Assembly (NCBI GenBank): GCA_024643825.1 | Contig: JAHEME010000045.1 | Coordinates: 1-11,473 of the forward strand | DNA: 11,473 nt | Direction: 5' to 3' | Origin: Chloroflexota bacterium | Lineage (GTDB): Bacteria > Chloroflexota > Anaerolineae > Aggregatilineales > UBA3940 | Shown: positions 1 to 7,325 of the stretch, piece after piece | Numbering within the stretch: the stretch's first letter is position 1 | How the letters are laid out: each line of letters begins with the position of its first letter | Program-made: the position numbers and the translations under genes | Notes under the pieces: generated by a model | What the model saw: only the letters and a program-made list of their open reading frames with translations | Told to the model about the DNA's origin: nothing | The model's database searches: none

Positions 1-1
1 C

Positions 2-454
2 AAGAACGATAAACAGGGTCTTCTGGAAACACTGCTCAGGAACCCAACGGTGAAGCGCGCGCTGGTGTTCACACGTACCAAGTCTGGTGCGAACAAAGTC
101 GTGAAGCAGCTTACCCGGAGCACAATCACAGCAGAACCGATCCACGGGAATAAGTCACAGAGTGCCAGAGAACGTGCCCTCCAGAACTTCAAATCCGGGA
201 AGACGCGCGTGCTCGTCGCTACCGATGTCGCTGCACGGGGCATTGATATTGATGAGATTTCTCACGTGATCCAGTTTGATCTACCGAATATCCCGGAGAC
301 GTATGTTCACAGAATCGGGCGCACGGGAAGAGCCGGAGCCGAGGGCATTGCAATTTCGTTTTGCGCCCCGGAGGAACGGCCCTTCCTGAAGGGCATTGAG
401 AAGTTGATCCGCAAGAATGTCCCAGTAATCCGCGAGCACAAATTCGCTCATTAG
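2..454 (+). CDS. rhlE: DEAD-box ATP-dependent RNA helicase, RhlE type (C-terminal part, 5' end outside window)
   Basis: This is the second RecA-like domain of a superfamily 2 RNA helicase, which unwinds short RNA duplexes using ATP, typically in ribosome assembly or RNA decay in the cytoplasm. The reading frame is open from base 2, so the gene starts upstream; the GTG at position 50 is an internal Val codon. Visible motifs in order are ALVFTRTK (motif IV region), IHGNKSQSARERAL, VLVATDVAARGIDI (motif V) and YVHRIGRTGRAGAEG (motif VI with its arginines). The TRTK and GNKSQ wording is characteristic of the RhlE subgroup. The protein stops about 30 residues after motif VI with no basic C-terminal tail, so it is a short-tailed form. 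A strong hairpin terminator follows 20 bases after the stop. The Walker A and DEAD motifs would lie upstream and cannot be checked. The helicase call is very secure; the RhlE subgroup is likely. Confidence 0.93.
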   Translation, partial: KNDKQGLLETLLRNPTVKRALVFTRTKSGANKVVKQLTRSTITAEPIHGNKSQSARERALQNFKSGKTRVLVATDVAARGIDIDEISHVIQFDLPNIPETYVHRIGRTGRAGAEGIAISFCAPEERPFLKGIEKLIRKNVPVIREHKFAH

Positions 455-474
455 ACTGGCCCAACACTTACAAG

Positions 475-504
475 AAAAGACTCCGCGCAGGTGCGGAGTC
501 TTTT
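475..504. terminator. Bidirectional rho-independent terminator between the helicase and the DedA-like gene
   Basis: A perfect 12-bp inverted repeat (AAAAGACTCCGC / GCGGAGTCTTTT) encloses a 6-base loop. The A-run on the left arm and the T-run on the right arm make it a terminator on both strands. It lies between two convergent genes, 20 bases after the helicase stop and 25 bases beyond the end of the leftward membrane-protein gene, so it probably serves both. Confidence 0.9.
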
Positions 505-529
505 GATTCCATCCGTCCATCAGTGCCAA

Positions 530-1129
530 TCAGTTGAGAAGCCCACGCACCCAGCCAATCGAAAGCGCACCCGCACAGGCAATTAGTACCGCCTGGATTG
601 TCTTCCCGATCCACGCAGCCAGCAGGAACTGCCACCACTTCAGACGCAGCGACCCGGCGACAATCCCGGCCATATCGAAGACCGGGTTGGGGATAGCAGC
701 CAGCAAAGTGATCACAATCAGCCCGTATCGTTCCATCCAGCCGCGAATGCGATGGTAGAGTTTCATGTTATCGATAAGAGCACTGCCGCCATAGCCTGCG
801 AAGTAACCAGTCATCTCTCCCAGCGCCGCCCCTGGTCCGGCAGCCAGCCCCAGCAGCAGAGGGTTCAGTGCCCCCCCTAACACATAAACAATAATCAACC
901 CTGGCACGGGGAGAATCACAGTTGCGTTTCCGATCAACATCGCGAGGAAGGCTCCCCCATAAGCGAGGTGTTGCAGGTCGCCGAGCTTATCATAAAACAG
1001 CACGATGCTGACCGTCACGATGACGGCAACGCTCAAGGAAAGCACATGCTTCCAGCCAAACTTCTGAATTTCGTTTGGTTTGACCGCAGGTTCTTCGGCT
1101 GAAGTTGCTTCGGCGATAGTAGGTTCCAT
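530..1129 (-). CDS. DedA/VTT-domain (SNARE-associated Golgi protein family) inner-membrane protein
   Basis: An integral membrane protein of about 199 residues with roughly five hydrophobic segments. A charged, Glu-rich N-terminus of about 27 residues precedes the first helix (VLSLSVAVIVTVSIVLFY). The core matches the VTT/DedA fold: a Gly-rich stretch GEMTGYFAGYGGSAL resembling the family's conserved G-Y-xx-G region, then AAIPNPVFDMAGIVAGSL followed by KWWQFLLAAWIGKTIQ, the usual re-entrant-loop plus helix ending. DedA proteins are implicated in phospholipid (undecaprenyl-phosphate or PE) translocation; the substrate here is unknown. I chose the ATG at 1129 because an AGG lies 6 bases upstream (GGAAGGCAGGTTGCCA before the ATG). 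The ATG at 1147 is possible, while the longer open frame to 1312 overlaps udk and has no family sequence. It follows udk by 35 bases on the same strand, so the two are probably co-transcribed. Confidence 0.85.
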   Translation of the reverse strand: MEPTIAEATSAEEPAVKPNEIQKFGWKHVLSLSVAVIVTVSIVLFYDKLGDLQHLAYGGAFLAMLIGNATVILPVPGLIIVYVLGGALNPLLLGLAAGPGAALGEMTGYFAGYGGSALIDNMKLYHRIRGWMERYGLIVITLLAAIPNPVFDMAGIVAGSLRLKWWQFLLAAWIGKTIQAVLIACAGALSIGWVRGLLN

Positions 1130-1164
1130 TGGCAACCTGCCTTCCATGATGGCTATGATGCCCG

Positions 1165-1797
1165 CTAACGCTTTTGCCGCAGGGCTTCGATCCGTGCGAT
1201 GACCATTTCCATCGCCACCGAGTTCATCCCACCTTCGGGGATGATCACATGGGCATAGCGTTTGCTTGGCTCGACGAACTCCAGGTGCATGGGCCGCACC
1301 GTGCTCATCCACTGGTCAATCACCGATTCGGGAGTACGCCCACGATCCGCCACATCCCGCTGCAAACGGCGAATGAATCGCACATCATCATCGGTATCGA
1401 CAAAGATACGTACGTCAAACATCTCGCGGAGTTTCGCATCGGTGAAGATCAGGATGCCTTCAACCAGTACGATGCGCTGCGGCTGCACTACGCGGACTTG
1501 TTCTGTACGGGAATCGGTGGAGAAATCGTAAATCGGAACGTTGATGGATTCGTACCGTTGCAAGGCTGCGATATGCTCCATAAACAGCTCGGTATCCAGC
1601 GCATCGGGGTGGTCAAAGTTGATCGCTGCGTGCTGCTCCTGCGGGAGGTCGCTTAGATCCCGGTAGTAGGAATCGTGAGGCAGGTAAGCAATGTTCTCTT
1701 CCCCAATCCGATCCAATATCGTGCGGGCTACGGTCGTTTTGCCAGAGCCGCTTCCACCTGCAATCGCAATGGTGATAGACCGGGGTTGGTCGTTCAT
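1165..1797 (-). CDS. udk: Uridine kinase (uridine/cytidine phosphorylation, pyrimidine salvage)
   Basis: A complete 210-residue P-loop kinase, the normal length for bacterial Udk, which phosphorylates uridine and cytidine to UMP and CMP in the cytoplasm. The Walker A motif GGSGSGKT is at residues 14-21 with Lys20. HDSYY at 41-45 and NFDHPDALD at 60-68 form the nucleoside-binding region that identifies the family. LVEGIL at 111-116 is the Walker B-like strand. The lid region carries the Arg residues of FIRRLQRD and RGR (residues 141-154), followed by PMHLEFVEPSKR. The start ATG at 1797 has a good AGGTGG ribosome-binding site three bases upstream of the ATG. A hairpin terminator lies about 25 bases upstream, between udk and the tRNA, so expression may depend on read-through from the tRNA promoter or on a promoter I could not see. 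The VTT-domain gene lies downstream on the same strand. Confidence 0.97.
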   Translation of the reverse strand: MNDQPRSITIAIAGGSGSGKTTVARTILDRIGEENIAYLPHDSYYRDLSDLPQEQHAAINFDHPDALDTELFMEHIAALQRYESINVPIYDFSTDSRTEQVRVVQPQRIVLVEGILIFTDAKLREMFDVRIFVDTDDDVRFIRRLQRDVADRGRTPESVIDQWMSTVRPMHLEFVEPSKRYAHVIIPEGGMNSVAMEMVIARIEALRQKR

Positions 1798-1823
1798 GAG
1801 CCACCTGAACCAACTATGAAAAT

Positions 1824-1846
1824 GCCCCGGAGATCATTTCCGGGGC
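1824..1846 (-). terminator. Rho-independent terminator after tRNA-Thr
   Basis: A perfect 8-bp GC-rich stem (GCCCCGGA / TCCGGGGC) with a 7-base loop. Read leftward it is followed by ATTTTC, a short T-run, so it fits a terminator for the tRNA transcript. It sits about 25 bases before the udk start and may be leaky enough to let udk be transcribed. Confidence 0.75.
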
Positions 1847-1851
1847 GGGAG

Positions 1852-1924
1852 AGCCACCTATGGGAATCGAACCCATAACCTAGCGCTTACGAAGCGCTCG
1901 CTCTACCGATTGAGCTAAGGTGGC
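1852..1924 (-). tRNA. tRNA-Thr, anticodon CGU (reads ACG)
   Basis: The reverse complement folds into a full cloverleaf. The acceptor stem GCCACCT/AGGTGGC has 7 perfect pairs, the D stem is GCTC/GAGC, the anticodon stem is AGCGC/GCGCT with loop TTCGTAA, and the T stem is ATGGG/CCCAT with loop TTCGATT. The anticodon is CGT at loop positions 3-5, which decodes the Thr codon ACG. The next base gives discriminator U73. No CCA is encoded, so the 3' end must be added after transcription. A near-consensus promoter lies upstream and a hairpin terminator downstream. Confidence 0.97.
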
Positions 1925-1936
1925 GGAGTACGCCAC

Positions 1937-1965
1937 ATTATACCTGCTGGTCAAAGGACTGACAA
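1937..1965 (-). promoter_or_regulatory. Sigma-70-type promoter for tRNA-Thr
   Basis: On the minus strand TTGTCA (-35) and a perfect TATAAT (-10) are separated by exactly 17 bases. The -10 box ends 12 bases before the tRNA 5' end, so transcription would start just ahead of the mature tRNA. Confidence 0.85.
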
Positions 1966-2019
1966 GCTTTATGCGCTGCTGCACGATGCAGTACAATACC
2001 AGAAATTCGTACCTGAGAA

Positions 2020-3375
2020 ATGAGGATTTTGCGGATGCACGCTGCCCCCATTCTGAGTTTCTTGCTTCTGATGACAACTATGATCGTTGGTTGCCAGCAG
2101 ACCGTCGAAACACCCGATGCAACCGCATTTCCACCTGCAACGAGGGCGCCAACGCCGACACCCGCGCGCTCCGGTGATACCCCTATGCCGTATTCTACCC
2201 GAACACCTCTCGCCACTACGGGGTACACTTATCAGCGGGCTGATGGCAATCGATTAGCAGCAGGAGCTGGCCCGCTCCCCGATGTCACCCCGCGCGTGAT
2301 CCCATTGGATGGCGTGCCATCTTGGGTGGTAGCTGCCCCACTTGCTTCGGGCAGCCTGTGGGTAGCCGTGCTGGAAGATGGGCAGGTGCAAGCCTTCTAC
2401 CTGACAGCCGAGTCGGTTGAGCCTGCGGTGATCAGCCCCGATCACCTGCCTCCTGAATCACCTCCTGCGCTGGCTCTGGTTGGAGATGCTCTCATATTGC
2501 TCACAGCGCCAGATGCCTCCCCGCTAACGCACCCGATCCTGATTCCTGGCACGCAAACGATAGCAACCATCGCCGGGAATGGCGATTTGGTGGTGGGCGA
2601 TTCACGCCTCCCAGTGAACGCGCTGCCAGATGCTCGCATTCTTGCCGATGAGTCCGGGCATCTGCTCCTGTTGACTGATCCAACCACCAACTACGATCAT
2701 GGCGTGCTGGGAGATGCTATCGAAGCCAAGTCCTTTACCCTCATTGGAACCTCCCCAACGCTGCGGGTTGATCGCGTCGTCCCCATGCCCGATAGCAAAG
2801 TGATCGAAGGGATTGCACCCATATGGGCAGATATGAACGGGGATGGCACGCGCGAAGTTATTGTCACCGCCAGCGATCTGGCATCAGGAGCACAGATTCT
2901 TGTGTACTCCGCGCTCGGTGATCTGATTGCCAGTGGGCCTGCCATCGGGCAGGGGTATCGCTGGCGGCATACCATTGCCGTTGCTCCCTTTAGCCCATCC
3001 GGAGAAATTGAGCTAGTCGATGTCCTGACCCCGCACATTGGGGGTGTGACAGAGTTCTTCGAGATGGTTGGATCGTACCTGGTTGTCACCGCACAGGTGC
3101 GGGGATATACCTCTCACGTAATCCATACTCGCAATCTTGATATGGCTGCCGCTGGAGACTTTGATGGCGACGGGCGCATCGAACTGCTGCTGCCCTCGCA
3201 GGATCGCACTTCGCTGGGGGGCATCCGCCGCACGACAGACGGAGCGGAAGTGGCGTGGACGGTTCCGCTGGATGCGATACTGGTCACGAATCTCGCTACC
3301 GTTACCCTGGCAGGGGATGAGATGCAAGTCGGAGTCGGGTTGAGTGATGGCACGCTGTGCATCTATGCTCCTTAG
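2020..3375 (+). CDS. Secreted lipoprotein with FG-GAP/VCBS-type calcium-binding repeats, function unknown
   Basis: A 451-residue exported protein. A lipoprotein signal peptide (Arg2 and Arg5, then a hydrophobic run) ends in lipobox I-V-G-C with Cys25, predicting lipid anchoring outside the membrane. A Pro/Thr-rich linker (PTPTPAR) follows. The rest looks like beta-propeller or beta-sandwich repeats. Two EF-like calcium loops are visible: D271-x-N273-x-D275 with E279, and D380-x-D382-x-D384 with E388, as in integrin-alpha FG-GAP repeats. I see no enzymatic motif. I keep the ATG at 2020 because it supplies the positive n-region of the signal peptide; the ATG at 2035 has a better-placed GAGG but would leave that region uncharged. 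The phosphotransferase gene starts 23 bases after the stop, so the two probably share an mRNA, although a functional link is not evident. Confidence 0.85.
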   Translation: MRILRMHAAPILSFLLLMTTMIVGCQQTVETPDATAFPPATRAPTPTPARSGDTPMPYSTRTPLATTGYTYQRADGNRLAAGAGPLPDVTPRVIPLDGVPSWVVAAPLASGSLWVAVLEDGQVQAFYLTAESVEPAVISPDHLPPESPPALALVGDALILLTAPDASPLTHPILIPGTQTIATIAGNGDLVVGDSRLPVNALPDARILADESGHLLLLTDPTTNYDHGVLGDAIEAKSFTLIGTSPTLRVDRVVPMPDSKVIEGIAPIWADMNGDGTREVIVTASDLASGAQILVYSALGDLIASGPAIGQGYRWRHTIAVAPFSPSGEIELVDVLTPHIGGVTEFFEMVGSYLVVTAQVRGYTSHVIHTRNLDMAAAGDFDGDGRIELLLPSQDRTSLGGIRRTTDGAEVAWTVPLDAILVTNLATVTLAGDEMQVGVGLSDGTLCIYAP

Positions 3376-3398
3376 CCCGACAGGATACAATACCAATC

Positions 3399-4562
3399 AT
3401 GATTGCCGTGCAGATCCCCCTTGACCATCATGTTCTCACTCCGGTGGTCCGCCGCATCCTTGCACTGGATGCAGCGGACATCGAATCGGTGCAGAGCGAA
3501 TCGCTTCCATATGACAGCCTCAGCCGCAGCACTGTTGGATTGCTTCGGGTGCAGGGTTCTGCCTGGGATGGCATCAGCAGTCACAAGTGGTCGGCTATCG
3601 CAAAAGTGGTGGCCCCACCCGAAAACCCGGTACAGGACACGCCTGCTTACGATTTCTACTGGAAGCGCGAACCGCTAATCTACGAATCTGAACTGCTGCA
3701 TGATCTTCCCCCGGGTTTCGCTGCGCCTTGCAGCTACGGCATAACCGATTTGCCCGATGGCCGCCTGATCCTGTGGCTGGAAGACATTGGAGCAGGCTAT
3801 ACATCGGCGAAGTGGATCATGGATGATTACATGCAGGCGGCCCGCCATCTGGGGCAGCTTGCTGGGGAATACAGACTCCATCGCACCGTGCCTGATGACC
3901 CCTGGCTCAGTAGGCACATGCTACAAACCATCACCGCCGAATCTGCACGCATGGTCGATCGGGCGCAGCAGCCAGCCTCGTGGGATCATCCCCTCTTGCG
4001 AGCCGCATTCCCGCAACCTCCAGCCCAACGCATTGCTACCCTCTGGAAAGATCAACAGGCCATCTACGCAGCCATTGAAGAGCAACCGCGCATCCTCACC
4101 CACCACGCGATAGAGCGCAATAATCTGATTCTGCGGCTGGATGAATACGGAGATCCTCAAACGGTGGCACTAGATTGGGAGCAGGCAGGGATCGGAGCAG
4201 CGGGAGAAGATGCCGGGAGCTTGTTCGGGGCTGCCCTGTTGAATTTCGAGGTTCCAGCTAGTCAAGCAGAGGAACTTGCAGACCTGATGCTGATCGCGTA
4301 TCTAAACGGGATGGGCGAGATGGGCTGGCGCGATGACCCGACTCCCATCCGATTTGCATTCAATGCCGCCGCTGCACTCCGCCATGTGTTTTCCAGCGCA
4401 GGCTGGCCAGTTTCCATTGCGCATGATCGGACAGGGTTGTATCTGCGTGAAACCGAACGTCACTGGGGCTGCCCCATCGGAGAGGTGTTCGCACACTGGG
4501 CGGAGGTGACGGACTTTCTACTCAACCGTGTGGATGATTCCCGCCGTTCTTTTTCCGACTGA
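3399..4562 (+). CDS. APH-like (aminoglycoside phosphotransferase fold) family protein with substituted catalytic Asp
   Basis: A 387-residue protein with the protein-kinase-like APH fold. Visible features are the ATP-site lysine in SAIAKVV (Lys69), a KREPLIYESELLHDLPPGF block and LWLEDIG, typical of a subfamily of uncharacterised small-molecule phosphotransferases. The catalytic loop is at 235-242 (HHAIERNN) and the metal-binding ALDWEQAGIG carries Asp259, followed by GAAGEDAGSL. In the usual H-x-D-x4-N catalytic loop the third residue is the catalytic Asp; here it is Ala237, while His235, Asn242 and Asp259 remain. It may therefore be a pseudokinase, use another base such as Glu239, or bind without phosphorylating. 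The ATG at 3399 was chosen because an upstream in-frame GTG at 3357 would overlap the lipoprotein gene and adds unrelated residues; the ribosome site (AGGA, 13 bases upstream) is weak. Antibiotic resistance should not be assumed. Confidence 0.8.
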   Translation: MIAVQIPLDHHVLTPVVRRILALDAADIESVQSESLPYDSLSRSTVGLLRVQGSAWDGISSHKWSAIAKVVAPPENPVQDTPAYDFYWKREPLIYESELLHDLPPGFAAPCSYGITDLPDGRLILWLEDIGAGYTSAKWIMDDYMQAARHLGQLAGEYRLHRTVPDDPWLSRHMLQTITAESARMVDRAQQPASWDHPLLRAAFPQPPAQRIATLWKDQQAIYAAIEEQPRILTHHAIERNNLILRLDEYGDPQTVALDWEQAGIGAAGEDAGSLFGAALLNFEVPASQAEELADLMLIAYLNGMGEMGWRDDPTPIRFAFNAAAALRHVFSSAGWPVSIAHDRTGLYLRETERHWGCPIGEVFAHWAEVTDFLLNRVDDSRRSFSD

Positions 4563-4573
4563 GCATCAATAAA

Positions 4574-4605
4574 AGGGGGCTTCCCCTCTATGAAGAAGAC
4601 CCCTT
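4574..4605. terminator. Possible terminator hairpin between convergent genes
   Basis: Between two converging stop codons there are two overlapping possible hairpins: AGGGG-gctt... pairing with CCCCT at 4583-4587 (loop GCTT plus one G), or AAGGGG (4573-4578) pairing with CCCCTT (4600-4605). Neither is followed by a clean T-run on the plus strand; leftward, the run of A at 4571-4574 supplies T residues. Position supports a terminator, sequence only moderately. Confidence 0.4.
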
Positions 4606-4622
4606 CTCGATAGTCCGTCTGT

Positions 4623-5363
4623 TTACCTATTGATACGGTAGGTCACACTCACATCTACTTGCACCGATAATTCCCCTGCACTGATGGGGGGTGCTCCCCC
4701 GCCGGCAGCCTGGGCTACTTCAACCTTCCCGTAGGCAATCGGAGAAAAGCCACCCGACGATTCCGTTACAATGATCGGGTCTCCCAGAATCACGCCCATT
4801 GCGGCGGCGAGTTCGCTGGCTTTACGATGCGCGTCATCGAGCGCCTTGGTTCGTGCATCAGATTCCAGAGCATCACTGTTCTCGATACCGAAGTTCAAAC
4901 CGCCTACATTGTTCGCACCAGCTTGAAGACCCTTATCGATCACATCGCCAACAGTCTCCAGATTGCGCACCTTGACCTGCACCGTGCTATCGACGTGATA
5001 GACGCGCTGCCCGGTTGGTTGACCTGTATTATCATAGCGATCTTCAGGCCATACATTGAAGTTGGTTGTCTGAATATCCTTCGCCTCAATGCCGAGGGCG
5101 GTCATCGCATCGGTGATGGCCTGCATGGTCTCATTGGACTTTGAGACCGCATCGCCAACATTGGCATCAGAAACGCTCACGCCCAGCATCACAGTCGCGT
5201 TATCTGGCTGCCCGCTTGCCTGCCCGCTGCCGCCTACCGAAATTGTATTGATCGGATAGCTGTTTGCGCCCTGAGACAGGCTCCCGCAGCCCGTGCCAAG
5301 TACGAGCACCACGATCAAAATCAACCCTACTAATACACCCTTACTTACTACTATGGATTTCAT
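4623..5363 (-). CDS. SIMPL-domain (DUF541) lipoprotein
   Basis: A 246-residue secreted protein. Lys2 and Lys8 and a long hydrophobic stretch end in LGTGC, predicting lipid attachment at Cys26 (the -3 residue is Gly rather than the usual Leu, so the lipobox is imperfect). From about residue 40 it matches the SIMPL/DUF541 family: ISVGGSGQASGQPDNATV at the start, then VSDANVGDAVSKSNETMQ, a GIEAKDIQT segment, and a second repeat with TVQVKVRNLETVGDVIDKGL, followed by ARTKALDDAHRKASELAAAMGV and a closing VSVTYRI strand. Family members are periplasmic or surface beta-rich proteins, one known to oligomerise; the biochemical role is unknown. The start ATG at 5363 has AGGAG 10 bases upstream; the open frame extending to 5441 carries unrelated residues. 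Its promoter would lie in the 164-base gap shared divergently with the peptidase gene; I see no convincing boxes. Confidence 0.88.
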   Translation of the reverse strand: MKSIVVSKGVLVGLILIVVLVLGTGCGSLSQGANSYPINTISVGGSGQASGQPDNATVMLGVSVSDANVGDAVSKSNETMQAITDAMTALGIEAKDIQTTNFNVWPEDRYDNTGQPTGQRVYHVDSTVQVKVRNLETVGDVIDKGLQAGANNVGGLNFGIENSDALESDARTKALDDAHRKASELAAAMGVILGDPIIVTESSGGFSPIAYGKVEVAQAAGGGAPPISAGELSVQVDVSVTYRINR

Positions 5364-5527
5364 GGATTCCCATCTCCTAATTGCAAGTAAAAACATTGGC
5401 TGTATCGTTACGCCATCAACAGAACGCTGCACATCCGCCAAAAGTTCCCTATCGCAGGATTTTCCGAATTCGGCGATCCGGTGGTACTCTCAAGTAGCTC
5501 AATTTCTCAGCAATCAAAAGGTAAATC

Positions 5528-6844
5528 ATGGAAACACCTATCTATCAGCGCCCCGTGGAGCTGCTTCAGCGTCTGATCCGATTTGATACCACTAACCTGC
5601 CGGGCAATGAATACGACTGTGTAATGTATATCAAATCGCTGCTCGACGACGCTGGCGTAGAATCGACGGTTGTTGCGAAAGACCCCAAGCGCCCTAACCT
5701 GATCGCCCGCATTGCAGGGCGAGGGGAGGCTCCGCCGCTGCTGCTATACGGGCACGTGGACGTGGTCTCTACGAAGAATCAGCCGTGGACACATCCTCCC
5801 TTTGATGGAGAGATTCGTGATGGGTATGTGTGGGGGCGTGGCGCATTGGATATGAAAGGCGGGGTTGCCATGATCGTCTCCGCTTTTCTACGCGCGCAGG
5901 TAGAGGAGACAAGCCTCCCGGGGGATGTGATTCTCACTATCGTCTCTGACGAAGAAGTCGATGGCATTTATGGTGCACGCTTTCTGGCAGAAAACCATGC
6001 GGGGCTATTTGATGGTGTGCGCTACGCGCTTGGTGAATTCGGCGGCTATCCCGTCCAGTTGATGGGTAAGGAATTCTATGCCATCACGGTAGGGGAAAAG
6101 CAAACCTGCTCCCTGCGTGCTGTGATTCGAGGCGAAGCGGGCCATGCTTCGCTACCTATGCGCGGTGGTGCAATGGCTCGCCTCGGTGTGATGCTCACCG
6201 CCCTTGACCAGCATCGTCTCCCGGTTCGTATCACACCACCAGTACAGCAGTTGATCGAAACTCTGGCATCGAACTTCGATGATCCAGAAGCCACCACACT
6301 GCGGAAGCTGCTCGATCCGGCCCATACCGACGCTGTTCTCGATACATTAGGCCCGATTGGGCGCAACCTGGATGCCCTGCTACACAACACGGTCAACGCT
6401 ACCATTGTGCATGGCGGCTCACAGATCAATGTGATTCCATCGGAAATCATCGTCGATTTGGATGGACGCATGCTGCCGGGAGTATCGCCAGAAGAACTTC
6501 TTCGGGAGATTCGCGACGTGATCGGCCCCGATATTGATGTGCAGCCGGTGGTCTATGATCCGGGCCCCAGCCATACGGATATGGGTCTCTTCGATACGCT
6601 GGCGAGGCTGCTTCAGGAAGCCGAACCGGGCGCAGTCCCTATTCCCTGGATTCTCACCGCTGTCACCGACGCACGATTCTTCTCGCAAATTGGGATTCAG
6701 ACCTACGGATTTTTGCCTATGAACATCAAAGGGGAAGCCAACATCTGGGATACCGTTCATAATGCGGATGAGCGAGTTCCCACGTATGCTATTGAGTTTG
6801 GCACCAACGTAATCTTTGAAAGTCTTCAGCATTTCACAGAATGA
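5528..6844 (+). CDS. M20-family zinc peptidase/deacylase (ArgE/DapE/ACY1/CPG2 type)
   Basis: A complete 438-residue cytosolic-type hydrolase (no signal peptide), normal length for M20 enzymes, which use two zinc ions to cleave terminal amino acids or N-acyl groups. Metal and catalytic residues are all present: His76 in LYGHVDVV, Asp78 two residues later, Asp108 in GRGALDMKGG (bridging), Glu142-Glu143 in SDEEVDG (general base and ligand), Glu170 in GEFGG, and His411 in TVHNADERV. A dimerisation lid domain (about residues 185-310) with GEAGHASLP contains the His that reaches the partner active site. The start ATG has AAGG about 7 bases upstream. Substrate cannot be assigned: ArgE, DapE, carboxypeptidase G2 and aminoacylase relatives share these motifs. 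It stands alone, between a divergent SIMPL gene and a separate promoter downstream. Confidence 0.93.
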   Translation: METPIYQRPVELLQRLIRFDTTNLPGNEYDCVMYIKSLLDDAGVESTVVAKDPKRPNLIARIAGRGEAPPLLLYGHVDVVSTKNQPWTHPPFDGEIRDGYVWGRGALDMKGGVAMIVSAFLRAQVEETSLPGDVILTIVSDEEVDGIYGARFLAENHAGLFDGVRYALGEFGGYPVQLMGKEFYAITVGEKQTCSLRAVIRGEAGHASLPMRGGAMARLGVMLTALDQHRLPVRITPPVQQLIETLASNFDDPEATTLRKLLDPAHTDAVLDTLGPIGRNLDALLHNTVNATIVHGGSQINVIPSEIIVDLDGRMLPGVSPEELLREIRDVIGPDIDVQPVVYDPGPSHTDMGLFDTLARLLQEAEPGAVPIPWILTAVTDARFFSQIGIQTYGFLPMNIKGEANIWDTVHNADERVPTYAIEFGTNVIFESLQHFTE

Positions 6845-6860
6845 TACATTTCAATCGGAG

Positions 6861-6888
6861 TTGATCCACTTTTCCGTGTGTCTATAAT
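6861..6888 (+). promoter_or_regulatory. Sigma-70-type promoter for the 6962-8382 operon
   Basis: TTGATC (-35) and a perfect TATAAT (-10) are spaced by 16 bases, 73 bases before the first ATG. The region sits in the 117-base gap after the peptidase gene. Transcription would start around 6895, inside the palindrome described next. Confidence 0.75.
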
Positions 6889-6889
6889 C

Positions 6890-6911
6890 AAACGATAGAG
6901 GGGTATCGTTT
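6890..6911. promoter_or_regulatory. Perfect palindrome at the presumed transcription start (candidate operator or 5' hairpin)
   Basis: AAACGATA and TATCGTTT form a perfect 8-bp inverted repeat around GAGGGG. It begins two bases after the TATAAT box and covers the expected start site, where a repressor dimer would block transcription. It lacks a following T-run, so it is not a simple terminator. An RNA hairpin role at the mRNA 5' end is the alternative. Confidence 0.5.
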
Positions 6912-6961
6912 CGCACGGGTTGTCTACAAAGAATCTGTTTCTTTCCAGAGGGGGATCCACT

Positions 6962-7306
6962 ATGAGCAAGACAAATCTACGCTGGGCTGTCATGATTCTT
7001 ACGGTAATCACCGCAGGAATTCATCTCTTTCTCGGCGCGACCAGCCTGTCTGACCCAACACTGCGCACACTGAGTATTCTGTGGCTTCTGAACGTCGTCG
7101 GCTATCTGGGACTGCTTGCCGCGGTTGTGGGGTGGGTATCGTTCATCCCTCGTGATACTGCGCACTACCTTCTGATCGCATACGCTGCTGTCACGATTGT
7201 CGCGTGGGTGGTGATGGGCAGCATGACAGATAAGCTGGCCTGGGTCACTAAGATCGATGAAGTGCTGCTCATGGTAGCGACATTTCTACATTCTCGCGCC
7301 AGCTAG
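6962..7306 (+). CDS. Small four-helix membrane protein of unknown function
   Basis: A 114-residue protein with four hydrophobic segments at about residues 8-27, 36-57, 68-86 and 92-109, joined by short polar loops; the charge pattern is simple and there is no cleavable signal. It loosely recalls small bacterial and haloarchaeal four-helix membrane proteins of unknown function, but I do not recognise a named family. The ATG at 6962 has a strong GAGGGGG ribosome site 7 bases upstream; the open frame from a TTG at 6920 adds only 14 residues without such a site. It is the first gene after the 6861 promoter and the palindrome, and is followed after 19 bases by the PlsY-like gene, so the two membrane proteins are likely co-expressed. 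Confidence 0.8.
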   Translation: MSKTNLRWAVMILTVITAGIHLFLGATSLSDPTLRTLSILWLLNVVGYLGLLAAVVGWVSFIPRDTAHYLLIAYAAVTIVAWVVMGSMTDKLAWVTKIDEVLLMVATFLHSRAS

Positions 7307-7325
7307 CACCCTCCGATAGATCACG

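Noticed and set aside
1130..1312. N-terminal extension of the VTT-domain protein
   Set aside because: The extra residues overlap the 3' end of udk, do not resemble the family and lack a ribosome site; the ATG at 1129 is better placed.
1992..1997. TACAAT as a -10 box for the lipoprotein gene
   Set aside because: No acceptable -35 box lies 16-18 bases upstream and there is no extended -10 TG, so I did not list it.
3357..3398. GTG start for the phosphotransferase
   Set aside because: It would overlap the lipoprotein gene end and adds a sequence unrelated to the family; the ATG at 3399 lies just after the lipoprotein stop.
4101..4175. Aminoglycoside resistance gene
   Set aside because: The APH fold is shared by many non-resistance kinases; the catalytic Asp is missing and there is no mobile or resistance context.
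5403..5409. TATCGTT in the SIMPL/peptidase gap, matching a half of the 6890 palindrome
   Set aside because: A single 7-base match with no partner arm is expected by chance; not enough for a shared operator.
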